Source of the DNA: an uncultured Lachnospiraceae bacterium
GTDB lineage: Bacteria; Bacillota; Clostridia; Lachnospirales; Lachnospiraceae
Length of the DNA: 30,660 nucleotides
Reading direction: 5' to 3'
NCBI GenBank assembly: GCA_934434905.1
Contig: CAKSAI010000005.1
Location: forward strand, 1-30,660
The notes beneath the pieces were generated by a model. The model was given only the letters and a program-made list of their open reading frames with translations. It was not told the origin of the DNA and did no database searches. Positions within the stretch are counted from its first letter, which is position 1. Each line of letters starts with the position of its first letter. A program made the position numbers and the translations under genes. Positions 7,230 through 15,178 of the stretch are shown one piece after another.

Positions 7230-8408
7230 TTATCTTCCAAAGTAAGCATCAATGCCGTCCGCCATCCCTTTTGCCAGCTTACTCTGGTAGCTCTCGGACG
7301 CCATATTCTCATCCTCTTGCGGATTCGTCATAAAGCCCATTTCCACAATAGTCACCGGTACCTGGCACCAGTTGATGCCGCTCATGGTATCGGTCTCCCA
7401 GACACTCTTCTTCTTTGCCTCTGTTGCGTTCACCATGGCGCCCAGCACACAGTCGGACAGGCTCCGGCACTTGGAGTACAGGCTTCCGTTATAAGGATTC
7501 TTCGAGGTCTGGCAGATAGTCAGAATCCCGTTCTGGCTATGGTCATCAGAGCCATTGGCATGAACCCGGATAAAGGCATCCGCCCCTGCGTTATTGGCGA
7601 TCTGGGCGCGCTCCGCATTGCTGATATTCACGTCATGACTCTCCCGGATCATCATCACCTGATAGCCTCTGGCCTCCAGCTCATCCCTAAGCTTCAGCGA
7701 CACAGCCAGGGTCAGCTTATATTCCGGCAATCCTGTGGAGACACCCCTTGTCCCGCTGGCCACCTTGGCCTTCATCTCGCTGGCGCCCGGCCCCACCGGC
7801 TCCTTCTCACTGTTGCCCTTGGCCTGATGTCCCGCGTCGATCACCACCAGGTAACCGTTGGAACCCTTGTTGGCAGGCCGCGTTGTCCCCAGTGTTGTTT
7901 CCGGCGGCATTTCCGAGGCCAGTCCCAGATACTTCGTTGAAATATAATATTCTTTTCCATCAATCTTCACTGCACTCCAGGTTCCATCATTGGCTGTCCT
8001 GGTGAACTTCTCCCGGCTCGATGCCACCCGGAATACTGCGCTGTCCGTGGATGGCTCCGTGCGGATGTTCACCCGCGTGGTAGCATATACCTCTTCCTGG
8101 GTATAAACCACCTTGGCCGGATCCAGCGTGGCCGGCACATGCGAAGACTGATCGTTCCCAGGCTGATCACCCGCTCCATTCTGCCCGTTTGGATCAGTGG
8201 TATTCGCTCCATCCTGTCCATTTGGATCAGCGGTATTCGTTCCATCGTCAGAACCATCTACTACCGGCTTGTCCGTCAGCGGCTTATCGTTATCGTTCTC
8301 CTGCCAAATGTCAGAATTCTTCCCGTTTCCCCCGCTCTGAGGCTTCTGCCCGCATCCGACCAGCAATGCCAGAACCAATAAAATTGCAATCCATCCTGCT
8401 TTTTTCAT
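7230..8408 (-). CDS. Lipoprotein N-acetylmuramoyl-L-alanine amidase with SH3 domain
   Basis: This 392-aa cell-wall hydrolase is anchored as a lipoprotein. The ATG at 8408 begins a signal peptide ending in the lipobox LVGC (C19); the longer frame up to 8516 lacks a ribosome binding site and would run into the neighbour. Residues 20-100 form a disordered Asn/Asp/Gly/Gln-rich linker with an 11-aa tandem repeat. Residues about 104-162 are an SH3_3-like domain (TTRVNIRTEPS). Residues about 186-392 are an Amidase_3 domain with zinc ligands H194 (DAGHQ), E229 and H283 (RVHANGS), and catalytic E356 (IVEMGFM). It cleaves the amide bond between MurNAc and L-alanine. It lies between a DUF6056-like membrane protein and the MATE gene in the pyk-led run. 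Confidence 0.93.
   Translation of the reverse strand: MKKAGWIAILLVLALLVGCGQKPQSGGNGKNSDIWQENDNDKPLTDKPVVDGSDDGTNTADPNGQDGANTTDPNGQNGAGDQPGNDQSSHVPATLDPAKVVYTQEEVYATTRVNIRTEPSTDSAVFRVASSREKFTRTANDGTWSAVKIDGKEYYISTKYLGLASEMPPETTLGTTRPANKGSNGYLVVIDAGHQAKGNSEKEPVGPGASEMKAKVASGTRGVSTGLPEYKLTLAVSLKLRDELEARGYQVMMIRESHDVNISNAERAQIANNAGADAFIRVHANGSDDHSQNGILTICQTSKNPYNGSLYSKCRSLSDCVLGAMVNATEAKKKSVWETDTMSGINWCQVPVTIVEMGFMTNPQEDENMASESYQSKLAKGMADGIDAYFGR
8181..8245 (-). repeat. 33-bp in-frame tandem repeat in the amidase linker
   Basis: Two copies (8181-8212 and 8214-8245) have a 33-nt period and a few substitutions, with a degenerate partial third copy beside them. They encode the 11-aa unit around ANTTDPNGQNG in the disordered linker. 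The copy number is likely to vary between strains. Confidence 0.75.
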
Positions 8409-8481
8409 CTGCACTTTTCCCCTTCTTTTCATAATCTTGTAATAGAAAGCCCCCGCAGCGTCCTTCATGGAGACTGAGCCT

Positions 8482-9951
8482 TTATCGTAGGTACGACAGC
8501 ATCGTAGATATTCCACTAATAAAATTCACCGCCCCGGCAACAGCCAGAACTCCCGCCAGCTGCCATCCGCTGACTCTCTTAAGCAATTTTCCGCTAAGCC
8601 TTCCGATCACCAGCCACAGAAGGATCTGGGACATGAAGTAAACTCTGGCACCGGAAGCATACATTGTGGGGGAGAAGAACATAATGGCTTCACTGGCACA
8701 GGCTGCCAGCACCATCAGGCACACCACGGCCTTATCCCGCAGCCGCTCCTCCAGCCTCCACAGAAGCACAATGGTAAAGACCACGGCCATAAGCCACCAG
8801 ACAAGGGCCAGCCAGTTCTGTCCGCTTAAGGATGCCGGGGTCGCCACCTGATTGACACACTGAGTGATGTCCGTCACGCCCATTCCCATTTCGGAAAAAA
8901 CATGGATTCCCACATACGGAAGCAACGCAACCAGCGCAAATAACACTGATATTCCTATCAGCATTCCAGAGACTCTATTCCCTCTATTCTCCTTCCAAAG
9001 TATCCATGCGCCAAGCAGCCAGATCAGACAGAAAAGCATCTTTCCTTCATTGGCAAAGCTGCTCAATATCCATTGCACCGTAATAAAAATATGGTTTCCT
9101 AGGGACATAGTCGCATACTGGGGCATCCACTGCGTGACCTCCGCCTGACTGCGCGCCTCGGTTCCCGGTGAAATAAAAAGCACAAACAGCGCTGTAATCA
9201 TAATTATAATTTCCAGGAACGGCAGCCATGCGATCCTGCGTTCCCGACGGAAATCATAAACAAGCGCCAGTATACCAAAGGCTATCACCACCGCCGCAAT
9301 CTGCTCCTGTCCCATGGCAGCGATAAAACCACAAGGGATCGCATACAAAAACATCCTTGTCGGCACGGATCCTTTTTTCGGAGCAGCCTGCCCGGAATCT
9401 GTCTTTACCCGCTTCACAGGCATGCCATTCTTCTGTGCATCCCATTCAGACTTTCCATACACCAGTTCCACAAAGGGCATAGCTGCCCAGATCCCGGCCA
9501 CAATGGACCACAGATAGAAGGTGGAACCGGTGATCCAGAAGGCACCATACCCGATCACCTCAATCCCCAGGGACAGTATAGTCAGGCAGACAGCCAACGA
9601 CAGGAAGAAGCTCTTGCGCTCCGTCAGGCCCCGCGCCATCTTTTTTAATATATGAACCAGTCCGGCCGGCAGAAGTGTCAGCATGGCTGCATTGGCAAAC
9701 TGCCAGAAGGTCTTTCCGAAATAAAAAGCGATATAGGTCATGGCCTCCGAGGTCATTCTGCCTTCCCAGCCGATGTATCTCATTTTCAGATAAGGGAAGA
9801 ACGGCATACTGTGCGCCATGCTGTAAAAATAGGCATCGTCTCCATCGGAATACGATATCTGCCCGCACAAAATAAGCGCTGCGAGGAAGAAGCACACAAA
9901 AAGGATCCTCTCGCCATACCGAAACATCTTCGTTTTCTCTATCGGTTGCAA
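8482..9951 (-). CDS. Polytopic membrane protein, DUF6056-like (possible GT-C glycosyltransferase)
   Basis: This 489-aa protein has about eleven to thirteen hydrophobic helices. The first extracytoplasmic loop holds SDGDDAYFYS (D38/D39) and then GWEGR (61-65). An acidic pair after TM1 and a W-(S/E)-G-R motif are typical of the DUF6056 and GT-C-type families that use polyprenyl-linked sugars outside the membrane. The family name is from memory and the enzymatic role is inference. The start is a TTG at 9951 preceded by GGAGGGG, which lies inside the end of pyk; the frames overlap by 13 bp, so translational coupling is likely. An alternative start is the ATG at residue 9. The next gene downstream (the amidase) begins 73 bp after its stop codon. 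Confidence 0.75.
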   Translation of the reverse strand: MQPIEKTKMFRYGERILFVCFFLAALILCGQISYSDGDDAYFYSMAHSMPFFPYLKMRYIGWEGRMTSEAMTYIAFYFGKTFWQFANAAMLTLLPAGLVHILKKMARGLTERKSFFLSLAVCLTILSLGIEVIGYGAFWITGSTFYLWSIVAGIWAAMPFVELVYGKSEWDAQKNGMPVKRVKTDSGQAAPKKGSVPTRMFLYAIPCGFIAAMGQEQIAAVVIAFGILALVYDFRRERRIAWLPFLEIIIMITALFVLFISPGTEARSQAEVTQWMPQYATMSLGNHIFITVQWILSSFANEGKMLFCLIWLLGAWILWKENRGNRVSGMLIGISVLFALVALLPYVGIHVFSEMGMGVTDITQCVNQVATPASLSGQNWLALVWWLMAVVFTIVLLWRLEERLRDKAVVCLMVLAACASEAIMFFSPTMYASGARVYFMSQILLWLVIGRLSGKLLKRVSGWQLAGVLAVAGAVNFISGISTMLSYLR

Positions 9952-11690
9952 CTGATCACACCCCTCCGGCTGTCCATGTTCACATAAGCTCCGGACTTCA
10001 GGATCTCGGTGGCATTCTTTGCCCCAAGGATCACCGGAATATCCCTGCTCAGGCCGACGATGGCCGCATGGGTATCCAATCCTTCCTTCTCCACAACAAG
10101 CCCGGATGCCGTGCGAATCTGCTCCATCATGCTGTTATCTGTCTCTCTGGCTACGATAATGTCGCCCTTCTGATAATTCTTCTTCAGCTCTTCGGCATTT
10201 GTGCATACGCACAGACTGGCGGACACCTTCCGATTGTTGATCCCGGTTCCCGTGATCAGGATATGTCCCACTACATGTACTTTTATCATATTGGTGGTGC
10301 CGGATACGCCCAGAGGAATTCCTGCCGTAAGCACCGTGATATCGCCGGATTCCACCAGTCCTGCCTTCTCCGCCTCATCCACCGCGTGTTCGAACAGCTC
10401 GTCGGCATTCTCCTTCCGCTCCAGCAGAAGCGGTGTCACACCCCAGGACAGATTTAGCTGACGGCAGTTCTTCTCTGACATGCTGCAGCCGATGATAGGA
10501 ATTCCGGGACGGTACTTGGACACCATCCGGGCCGTCCTTCCGGATCTTGTCACGGTAATGATGGCCGCTGCATTCAGGTCGCTGGCCGTCGTACAGGTAG
10601 CATGTGAGATAGCGTTGGTAATATCGGGATTGCTGACGCTCTCCCGTTGTTTAAATCTTCCGGTATAATCAATATCCTGCTCCGTGCGGGATGCGATCTT
10701 AACCATGGTCCGGACTGCCTCCACCGGATACAGACCTGCCGCTGTCTCGCCGGACAGCATGATGGCGCTTGTCCCGTCGTAGATGGCATTGGCAACATCG
10801 GTGGCCTCCGCCCTGGTAGGTCTCGGATGCTTCATCATAGAATCCAACATCTGCGTCGCCGTGATGACCTGCTTGCCCGCATTATAGACCTTATGGATGA
10901 TCATCTTCTGGATCACCGGCACGTCCTCTAAGGGAATCTCTACACCCATATCGCCACGCGCCACCATGATGCCATCGGACACCCGTATGATCTCGTCAAT
11001 GTTGTCCACACCCTGCATATTTTCAATCTTGGAGATAATGTTGATGTCATTACATCCCTTCTCCTCGAAGATCCGGCGGATCTGCAGCACCTCTTCCGCA
11101 CTGCGCACAAAGGAGGCCGCGATGAAATCAAAGTCATTTTCGATACCGAAAACAATGTCGTCATAATCCTTCTGGCTGATATAGGGCATGGAAAGCTCCA
11201 CATCCGGCACATTGACACCCTTCCGGTTGGAGATCTCGCCGCCGTTTAATACCACACAGGTAATCTCCAGATCCGTCACCTGCTCCACCCGCATTCCGAT
11301 GAGTCCGTCATCGATCAGAATCCGACAGCCCGGCCGTACATCCTTCACCAGGTTCTTATAGGAAATGGACACGCGGTGCTCATCTCCAAGCACATCCTCC
11401 GCCGTCAGGGTGAAGGTCTGTCCCTCCTTGAGCATTGCACGGCCACCCTTCAGTTCTCCCAGCCGGATCTCCGGCCCCTTGGTATCTAATATGGTTGCCA
11501 CCGGCTTCCCAAGCTCTTCCCGAAGCTGCCGCACCTGCGCCAGACGTCTGCCCTGCTCCTCATGGTCTCCGTGAGAAAAATTAAACCTGGCTGCATCCAT
11601 TCCTTCCAACATCAGCTGCTTCAATACGCCGTTCTTGTCCGTGGACGGGCCCAGTGTGCATATAATTTTGGTTTTTCTTTCATTCTTCAT
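9939..11690 (-). CDS. pyk: Pyruvate kinase with C-terminal PEP-utiliser domain
   Basis: This 583-aa glycolytic enzyme converts PEP and ADP to pyruvate and ATP. The barrel begins with TKIICTLGPST and has the substrate motif FNFSHG, the B-domain start LDTKGPEIR, the signature IISKIENMQGV with the catalytic lysine (about K220), MVARGDMGVE and TATQMLDSM. The usual allosteric C domain is followed by an extra domain (about 475-583) like the mobile PEP-utiliser domain, with GLDTHAAIVG in place of the common SHAA form. This extra domain is known in Bacillus and many Clostridia. The ATG at 11690 has AAAGG upstream. It leads a minus-strand run of six tightly spaced genes; its 199-bp upstream region holds the arcC terminator and repeat, but no promoter I can support firmly. 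Confidence 0.96.
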   Translation of the reverse strand: MKNERKTKIICTLGPSTDKNGVLKQLMLEGMDAARFNFSHGDHEEQGRRLAQVRQLREELGKPVATILDTKGPEIRLGELKGGRAMLKEGQTFTLTAEDVLGDEHRVSISYKNLVKDVRPGCRILIDDGLIGMRVEQVTDLEITCVVLNGGEISNRKGVNVPDVELSMPYISQKDYDDIVFGIENDFDFIAASFVRSAEEVLQIRRIFEEKGCNDINIISKIENMQGVDNIDEIIRVSDGIMVARGDMGVEIPLEDVPVIQKMIIHKVYNAGKQVITATQMLDSMMKHPRPTRAEATDVANAIYDGTSAIMLSGETAAGLYPVEAVRTMVKIASRTEQDIDYTGRFKQRESVSNPDITNAISHATCTTASDLNAAAIITVTRSGRTARMVSKYRPGIPIIGCSMSEKNCRQLNLSWGVTPLLLERKENADELFEHAVDEAEKAGLVESGDITVLTAGIPLGVSGTTNMIKVHVVGHILITGTGINNRKVSASLCVCTNAEELKKNYQKGDIIVARETDNSMMEQIRTASGLVVEKEGLDTHAAIVGLSRDIPVILGAKNATEILKSGAYVNMDSRRGVISCNR

Positions 11691-11809
11691 AATGTATGGC
11701 CTTTCTTACTTATTATTACTGGTGATAAGCACTATTCACCGCCTCTCCACCTACATGACATTGGCTGTGAACAGTAACCTCTAATAAGTTATTGTACCAA
11801 ATACTTTGC

Positions 11810-11839
11810 AAAAAAGAAAGAGGATGTTTTCACATCCTC
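11810..11839 (-). terminator. Intrinsic terminator of carbamate kinase gene
   Basis: On the minus strand GAGGATGT and ACATCCTC form a perfect 8-bp stem around a GAAA tetraloop (11820-11839). It is followed directly by TTTCTTTTTT (11819-11810). Confidence 0.92.
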
Positions 11840-11852
11840 AAATTCTTAGCAC

Positions 11853-11894
11853 CAGTTCAGTCAGACCGATATCGGCAAGGGCTGAACTGTTACT
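11853..11894 (-). repeat. CAGTTCAG stem-loop repeat, copy 1 (touches arcC stop)
   Basis: CAGTTCAG (11853-11860) and CTGAACTG (11882-11889) form the outer stem; the palindrome CCGATATCGG (11866-11875) lies inside. The next bases are the arcC stop codon. It aligns along its whole length with the copy at 17032-17071: both share C-A-(G/T)-TTCAG, CAGACC, GGCA, then GCTGAACTGTTACT. Confidence 0.75.
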
Positions 11895-12822
11895 TCCGAA
11901 TCACAGTTCCCGTCTTCTTGGACTGGCCTTCTCCGGTCTTAAAAAGCTTCGTGATCAGGACGGTGCGGATCGCTGAATTGCCGATAAATTCAATGGCCGC
12001 TTCAATCTTGGGAAGCATGGTTCCCTCCGCGAACTGACCTTCCTCGATATAGTGCCGGGCCTCCGCCACAGTCATGGTATCTAAGGGCCGCTCCGTATCC
12101 TTTCCAAAGTCCAGACACACCTTCTCTACACCGGTAAGTATTACCAGTTTGTCCGCATCCAGAAGCTCTGCCAGCTTTCCTGCCGCTGTATCCTTCTCGA
12201 TCACGGCACTGGCGCCCTTTAAGCGGTTATTCTGTACCAGGACGGGGATTCCTCCGCCACCGCAGGCAATCACGATCTGATCCGCATCCAGCAGGGCACG
12301 AACGGCATCGATTTCAATCACGTCCATAGGCTTGGGAGCCGCTACGATCCGGCGGTAGCCTTCACTGGTCTCCACCACGTGATTTCCCTTCTTCTCCTCC
12401 GCCTCGGCCTCTTCCTTCGTCATGGTTCTTCCGATGATCTTGGTCGGCTGATAGAAGGCTTCATCATAGGGATCCACCGTCACCTGCGTCAGCAGTGTGG
12501 ATACCGGCTTGTAGATACCGCGGTTTAAAAGCTCTGTACGGATAGCATTCTGTAAGTCATATCCGATATATCCCTGGCTCATGGCAGAGCACACGGACAT
12601 GGGTGTCGCCGTATATTCGGGATAGAGTCTTGCGAACTCTGCCATGGCGGTGTGGATCATTCCAACCTGCGGGCCATTGCTGTGGGTGATCACCACCTGG
12701 CAATCGTCCTGAATAAAGTCCGCAACCGCCTTGGCTGTTCTTTCGGTAGCCTCCTTCTGTTCAGGAAGGGTGGTACCCAGTGCGTCATGTCCCAACGCGA
12801 TCACAATTCTTTTCTTTCTCAT
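11890..12822 (-). CDS. arcC: Carbamate kinase
   Basis: This 310-aa enzyme of the amino-acid-kinase fold normally makes ATP from carbamoyl phosphate and ADP. The ATG at 12822 has a perfect GGAGG and gives the family length; the longer frame to 12861 is unsupported and would cover the promoter. Features are the N-terminal ALGHDALG (10-16, the family's nucleotide-binding start, here GHD instead of GGN), ITHSNGPQVG (about 60-69), ACGGGGIPV (about 200-208) and VEKDTAAGKLA. No arginine deiminase, ornithine carbamoyltransferase or antiporter gene is in the window, so the source of carbamoyl phosphate (arginine, purine/allantoin or agmatine breakdown) is unknown. It appears to be a single-gene unit with a promoter at 12857-12885 and a terminator at 11810-11839. 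Its stop codon abuts a CAGTTCAG repeat. Confidence 0.95.
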   Translation of the reverse strand: MRKKRIVIALGHDALGTTLPEQKEATERTAKAVADFIQDDCQVVITHSNGPQVGMIHTAMAEFARLYPEYTATPMSVCSAMSQGYIGYDLQNAIRTELLNRGIYKPVSTLLTQVTVDPYDEAFYQPTKIIGRTMTKEEAEAEEKKGNHVVETSEGYRRIVAAPKPMDVIEIDAVRALLDADQIVIACGGGGIPVLVQNNRLKGASAVIEKDTAAGKLAELLDADKLVILTGVEKVCLDFGKDTERPLDTMTVAEARHYIEEGQFAEGTMLPKIEAAIEFIGNSAIRTVLITKLFKTGEGQSKKTGTVIRK

Positions 12823-12856
12823 GAGGGTTCCTCCGTTACATGGATTTGCTGTAGTA

Positions 12857-12885
12857 ATCATAGCACATCCGGGCGGAATTGGAAA
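12857..12885 (-). promoter_or_regulatory. Candidate extended -10 promoter for carbamate kinase
   Basis: On the minus strand TTTCCA (12880-12885) lies 17 nt before TATGAT (12857-12862). TATGAT is preceded by TGC, which makes an extended -10. Transcription would start near 12850, about 28 nt before the ATG. Confidence 0.55.
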
Positions 12886-12913
12886 TACCCTTCTTCATTC
12901 TTCTTACATAGTC

Positions 12914-14527
12914 TTAATTTTTCTTACCCAAGGTTACGGAAATGGTGCTTTCTGTCCACTGTCCATTCTCAACACGCTGGATCGTGACATCAACGGTAGT
13001 GCCGGCCTTATAGTATTGCAGGCGCTCCGCCAGCGCTTCCATGGTGTCTACCGTACGTCCGTCAAAGCTTGTGATAATATCGCCAAGCCGGATTCCTGCT
13101 GTTTCAGCCGCACTTCCGGGTGTTACCTTCGCCACATAGACACCTACCGGCATGTTGTATGCCTTAGAAACACTCTCGGTCACATTCTGACCGTATACGC
13201 CGAGGAAGGCTGCCTCAGATTCCTTTACCTCTTCTCTGGTGATCAGATCGTTGATGATCGGTTCTGCGGTTGCCATAGGAATTGCGAATCCCATGCCTTC
13301 CACATCTGTATCGGAATACTTCACCTCATTGATACCGATAACTTCACCATTGATGTTCAGCAAAGCGCCACCACTGTTGCCCGGGTTGATGGCTGCACTC
13401 GTCTGGATCAGGCTGTTGGTGATGGAATTGTTGTTTGAATCCGTCACGGTCACTTCCCGGTTCAGAGCGCTTATCACACCGGTAGTCACAGACTGTCCAT
13501 ACCCCAGGGCATTGCCGATTGCGATGGCCGGTTCGCCCATCTTGAGGTTATCTGAATTCCCCAGCGTTGCAACCTTGATCTTGCTCAATGTATCCGCCGA
13601 AATACTGCTGAGGGGAATCTCGATCACTGCCAGATCGGTGCTGCTGTCCACGCCCTTGATCTCCGCAGCAACCGTCTGATCGTCCGCAAACGTAACGGAC
13701 AGGGAGTTTGCTCCGTCCACCACATGATTGTTGGTTGCAATATACAGCATATCATCCGTCTGGGCTACAATGATACCCGAACCGGCGCTGGATCCTTCCT
13801 GGGTGTAGGTCTGGCCGAACCAGTTCTTATACTGCTGGACAGACAGATTGGTAATGGATACAATCGCGGGCATTACCTCTTCTACTACATCGGAGACATC
13901 GCTGACTACCGCTTTTGTCTCGGTGCTGGTGGACGTCACCTTATTCCCGCTGACCGTCGTACTGTTGCCCTGCTGCGTAGTCTGCAGGTTCTTGTTGTTC
14001 TTTCCTGTGGCATAATCAAAGATCGTCCCGGTCCCATAGAACACGGTTCCGCTGATCAGTCCGAATACCAGGGCGATAGCTGCGCATTTCCCTAACATCT
14101 TTCCGAAGCCGCCCTTCTTCTTTTCTCTGCGGGCTTTCTTCTGGGGAGCGTTATACGGGGTGTAGGCCTGCTGATATTGTGTGCCGCCTGCCGCTGCGCT
14201 CTGATATGTGTTCTGGGCTGTTCCTTGATATGTGTTCTGCGCGGCGCTCTGATATGTGTTCTGGGTTGTTCCTTGATATGTGTTCTGCGCGGCACTCTGC
14301 TCCACATTCACTGCTGCGCTCTGCTCCACATTCGTTGCTACATTCTGCTCCGCGTTCTGCACCGGCTCCTGCGCTGCGCTCTGTTCTGCATTCTGTACAG
14401 ATTCCACTGCCGCGCTTTGTTCTGCCTTCGGCTCCTCATTTTTTACATAGCTATATGAGTATAAAGAATCAGAGGGGCGCTCGTTTTCATTTCCATTTTC
14501 ACCATTGGGATTAAAATTGTTGTCCAT
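12914..14527 (-). CDS. HtrA/DegP-type serine protease, membrane-anchored, with PDZ domain
   Basis: This 537-aa envelope quality-control protease starts at the ATG at 14527 with GGAGA upstream. Residues 1-135 are a cytoplasmic Gln/Asn/Ala-rich disordered segment with tandem QNTYQ(G/S) units (about 81-111). A basic patch (130-147) precedes one membrane helix (about 147-169). The trypsin-like domain (about 210-430) has the full triad: H268 in TNNHVVD, D298 in STDLAVIEI and S385 in NPGNSGGALL. One PDZ domain (about 440-533) follows, starting FLGVYGQ. It should degrade or refold misfolded exported proteins. It is monocistronic, with its own promoter (14569-14597) and the terminator of the glycan operon upstream. 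The repeat-rich N-terminus is longer than in Bacillus HtrA. Confidence 0.95.
   Translation of the reverse strand: MDNNFNPNGENGNENERPSDSLYSYSYVKNEEPKAEQSAAVESVQNAEQSAAQEPVQNAEQNVATNVEQSAAVNVEQSAAQNTYQGTTQNTYQSAAQNTYQGTAQNTYQSAAAGGTQYQQAYTPYNAPQKKARREKKKGGFGKMLGKCAAIALVFGLISGTVFYGTGTIFDYATGKNNKNLQTTQQGNSTTVSGNKVTSTSTETKAVVSDVSDVVEEVMPAIVSITNLSVQQYKNWFGQTYTQEGSSAGSGIIVAQTDDMLYIATNNHVVDGANSLSVTFADDQTVAAEIKGVDSSTDLAVIEIPLSSISADTLSKIKVATLGNSDNLKMGEPAIAIGNALGYGQSVTTGVISALNREVTVTDSNNNSITNSLIQTSAAINPGNSGGALLNINGEVIGINEVKYSDTDVEGMGFAIPMATAEPIINDLITREEVKESEAAFLGVYGQNVTESVSKAYNMPVGVYVAKVTPGSAAETAGIRLGDIITSFDGRTVDTMEALAERLQYYKAGTTVDVTIQRVENGQWTESTISVTLGKKN
14199..14294 (-). repeat. Two 48-bp in-frame tandem repeats in htrA-like gene
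   Basis: Two nearly identical 48-nt units begin at 14199 and 14247, each made of two related 24-nt halves. They encode the 16-residue unit QNTYQGTTQNTYQSAA and its near copy. More degenerate Ala/Gln/Val repeats follow toward 14420. Confidence 0.85.
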
Positions 14528-14568
14528 AACCAAAATCTCCTTTCGTTCCTTTTCCTTTTCGGTTTCTG

Positions 14569-14597
14569 ATTATGAGTTTAGTAGGGAAATGTGTTAA
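14569..14597 (-). promoter_or_regulatory. Candidate sigma-A promoter for the HtrA-type protease
   Basis: On the minus strand TTAACA (14592-14597) and CATAAT (14569-14574) are separated by 17 nt, about 42 nt upstream of the ATG at 14527. Confidence 0.5.
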
Positions 14598-14663
14598 AAT
14601 TGTGACGAATGTTTCAAAAAAATGTGATATTTCATCCCACGGGTGAAGTCCGCTGTGAATGGT

Positions 14664-14705
14664 ACAAAAAAGCAGTGCCCCAGTCTGTTAAACCAAGGCA
14701 CTGCT
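14664..14705 (-). terminator. Intrinsic terminator of the envelope-glycan operon
   Basis: On the minus strand AGCAGTGCC pairs with GGCACTGCT around a 17-nt loop and is followed by TTTTTTG. It lies just after the GtrA gene and separates the 12.5-kb glycan operon from the htrA-like gene. Confidence 0.9.
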
Positions 14706-14719
14706 TCTAATATAACAGC

Positions 14720-15136
14720 TCAGTTCTCATTATTCTCTTGCTTTTTCTCTTCCAGAAAAAGCTTCCTTGTCACGAAGTTCCATATCATCACCACGCCGGT
14801 AGCCAGAATCTTGGAGATTCGGTAATCGATACCAAGCTGCTCCACGATCAGCCACAGCACCAGCTGGTTGAGCCCCATACCCATCAGGCAGAGCACGGTA
14901 AAGATAAGAAATTCCTTCACCTTGCTCATTCCTTCCCTGCCATGGAACACATACTTCATGCTGGCCAGGTAATTAAATACCAGAGAAATCATATAGGAAA
15001 GGGTGGAGGACAGCAGGTAATAAATGCCGAAAACTTCCGTAAAAAGTACCATCAGTCCATAATCCAGCAGCGTGGAGATGACACCTACGATTCCGAATTT
15101 GATTAATTGCTTGAGTAGACCTATATATTTTCTCAT
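14720..15136 (-). CDS. GtrA family membrane protein (polyprenyl-phosphate-sugar flippase-like)
   Basis: This 138-aa protein has four hydrophobic helices (about 10-33, 38-60, 75-97 and 103-123). It begins with the typical GtrA stretch IKFGIVGVISTLLDYGLM and ends with a charged Lys/Glu tail. GtrA proteins are thought to flip a polyprenyl-phosphate monosaccharide made by GtrB to the outer face of the membrane. A GtrB-like enzyme is encoded in the same operon at 21744-22736. GGAGG supports the start, 42 bp after the glmS stop. It is the last gene before the terminator. Confidence 0.9.
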   Translation of the reverse strand: MRKYIGLLKQLIKFGIVGVISTLLDYGLMVLFTEVFGIYYLLSSTLSYMISLVFNYLASMKYVFHGREGMSKVKEFLIFTVLCLMGMGLNQLVLWLIVEQLGIDYRISKILATGVVMIWNFVTRKLFLEEKKQENNEN

Positions 15137-15178
15137 CCGTCCTCCGTTAGTTATCCGGGAAACCCGAACTCCGCTTCT

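Noticed and set aside
8409..8516. Longer amidase start at 8516
   Set aside because: It would place 36 residues ahead of a perfect lipoprotein signal peptide and overlap the preceding gene; the ATG at 8408 has a suitable ribosome binding site.
14199..14294. Possible CRISPR-like direct repeats
   Set aside because: The repeats are in frame inside the protease gene, adjoin without unique spacers and encode a low-complexity protein segment.
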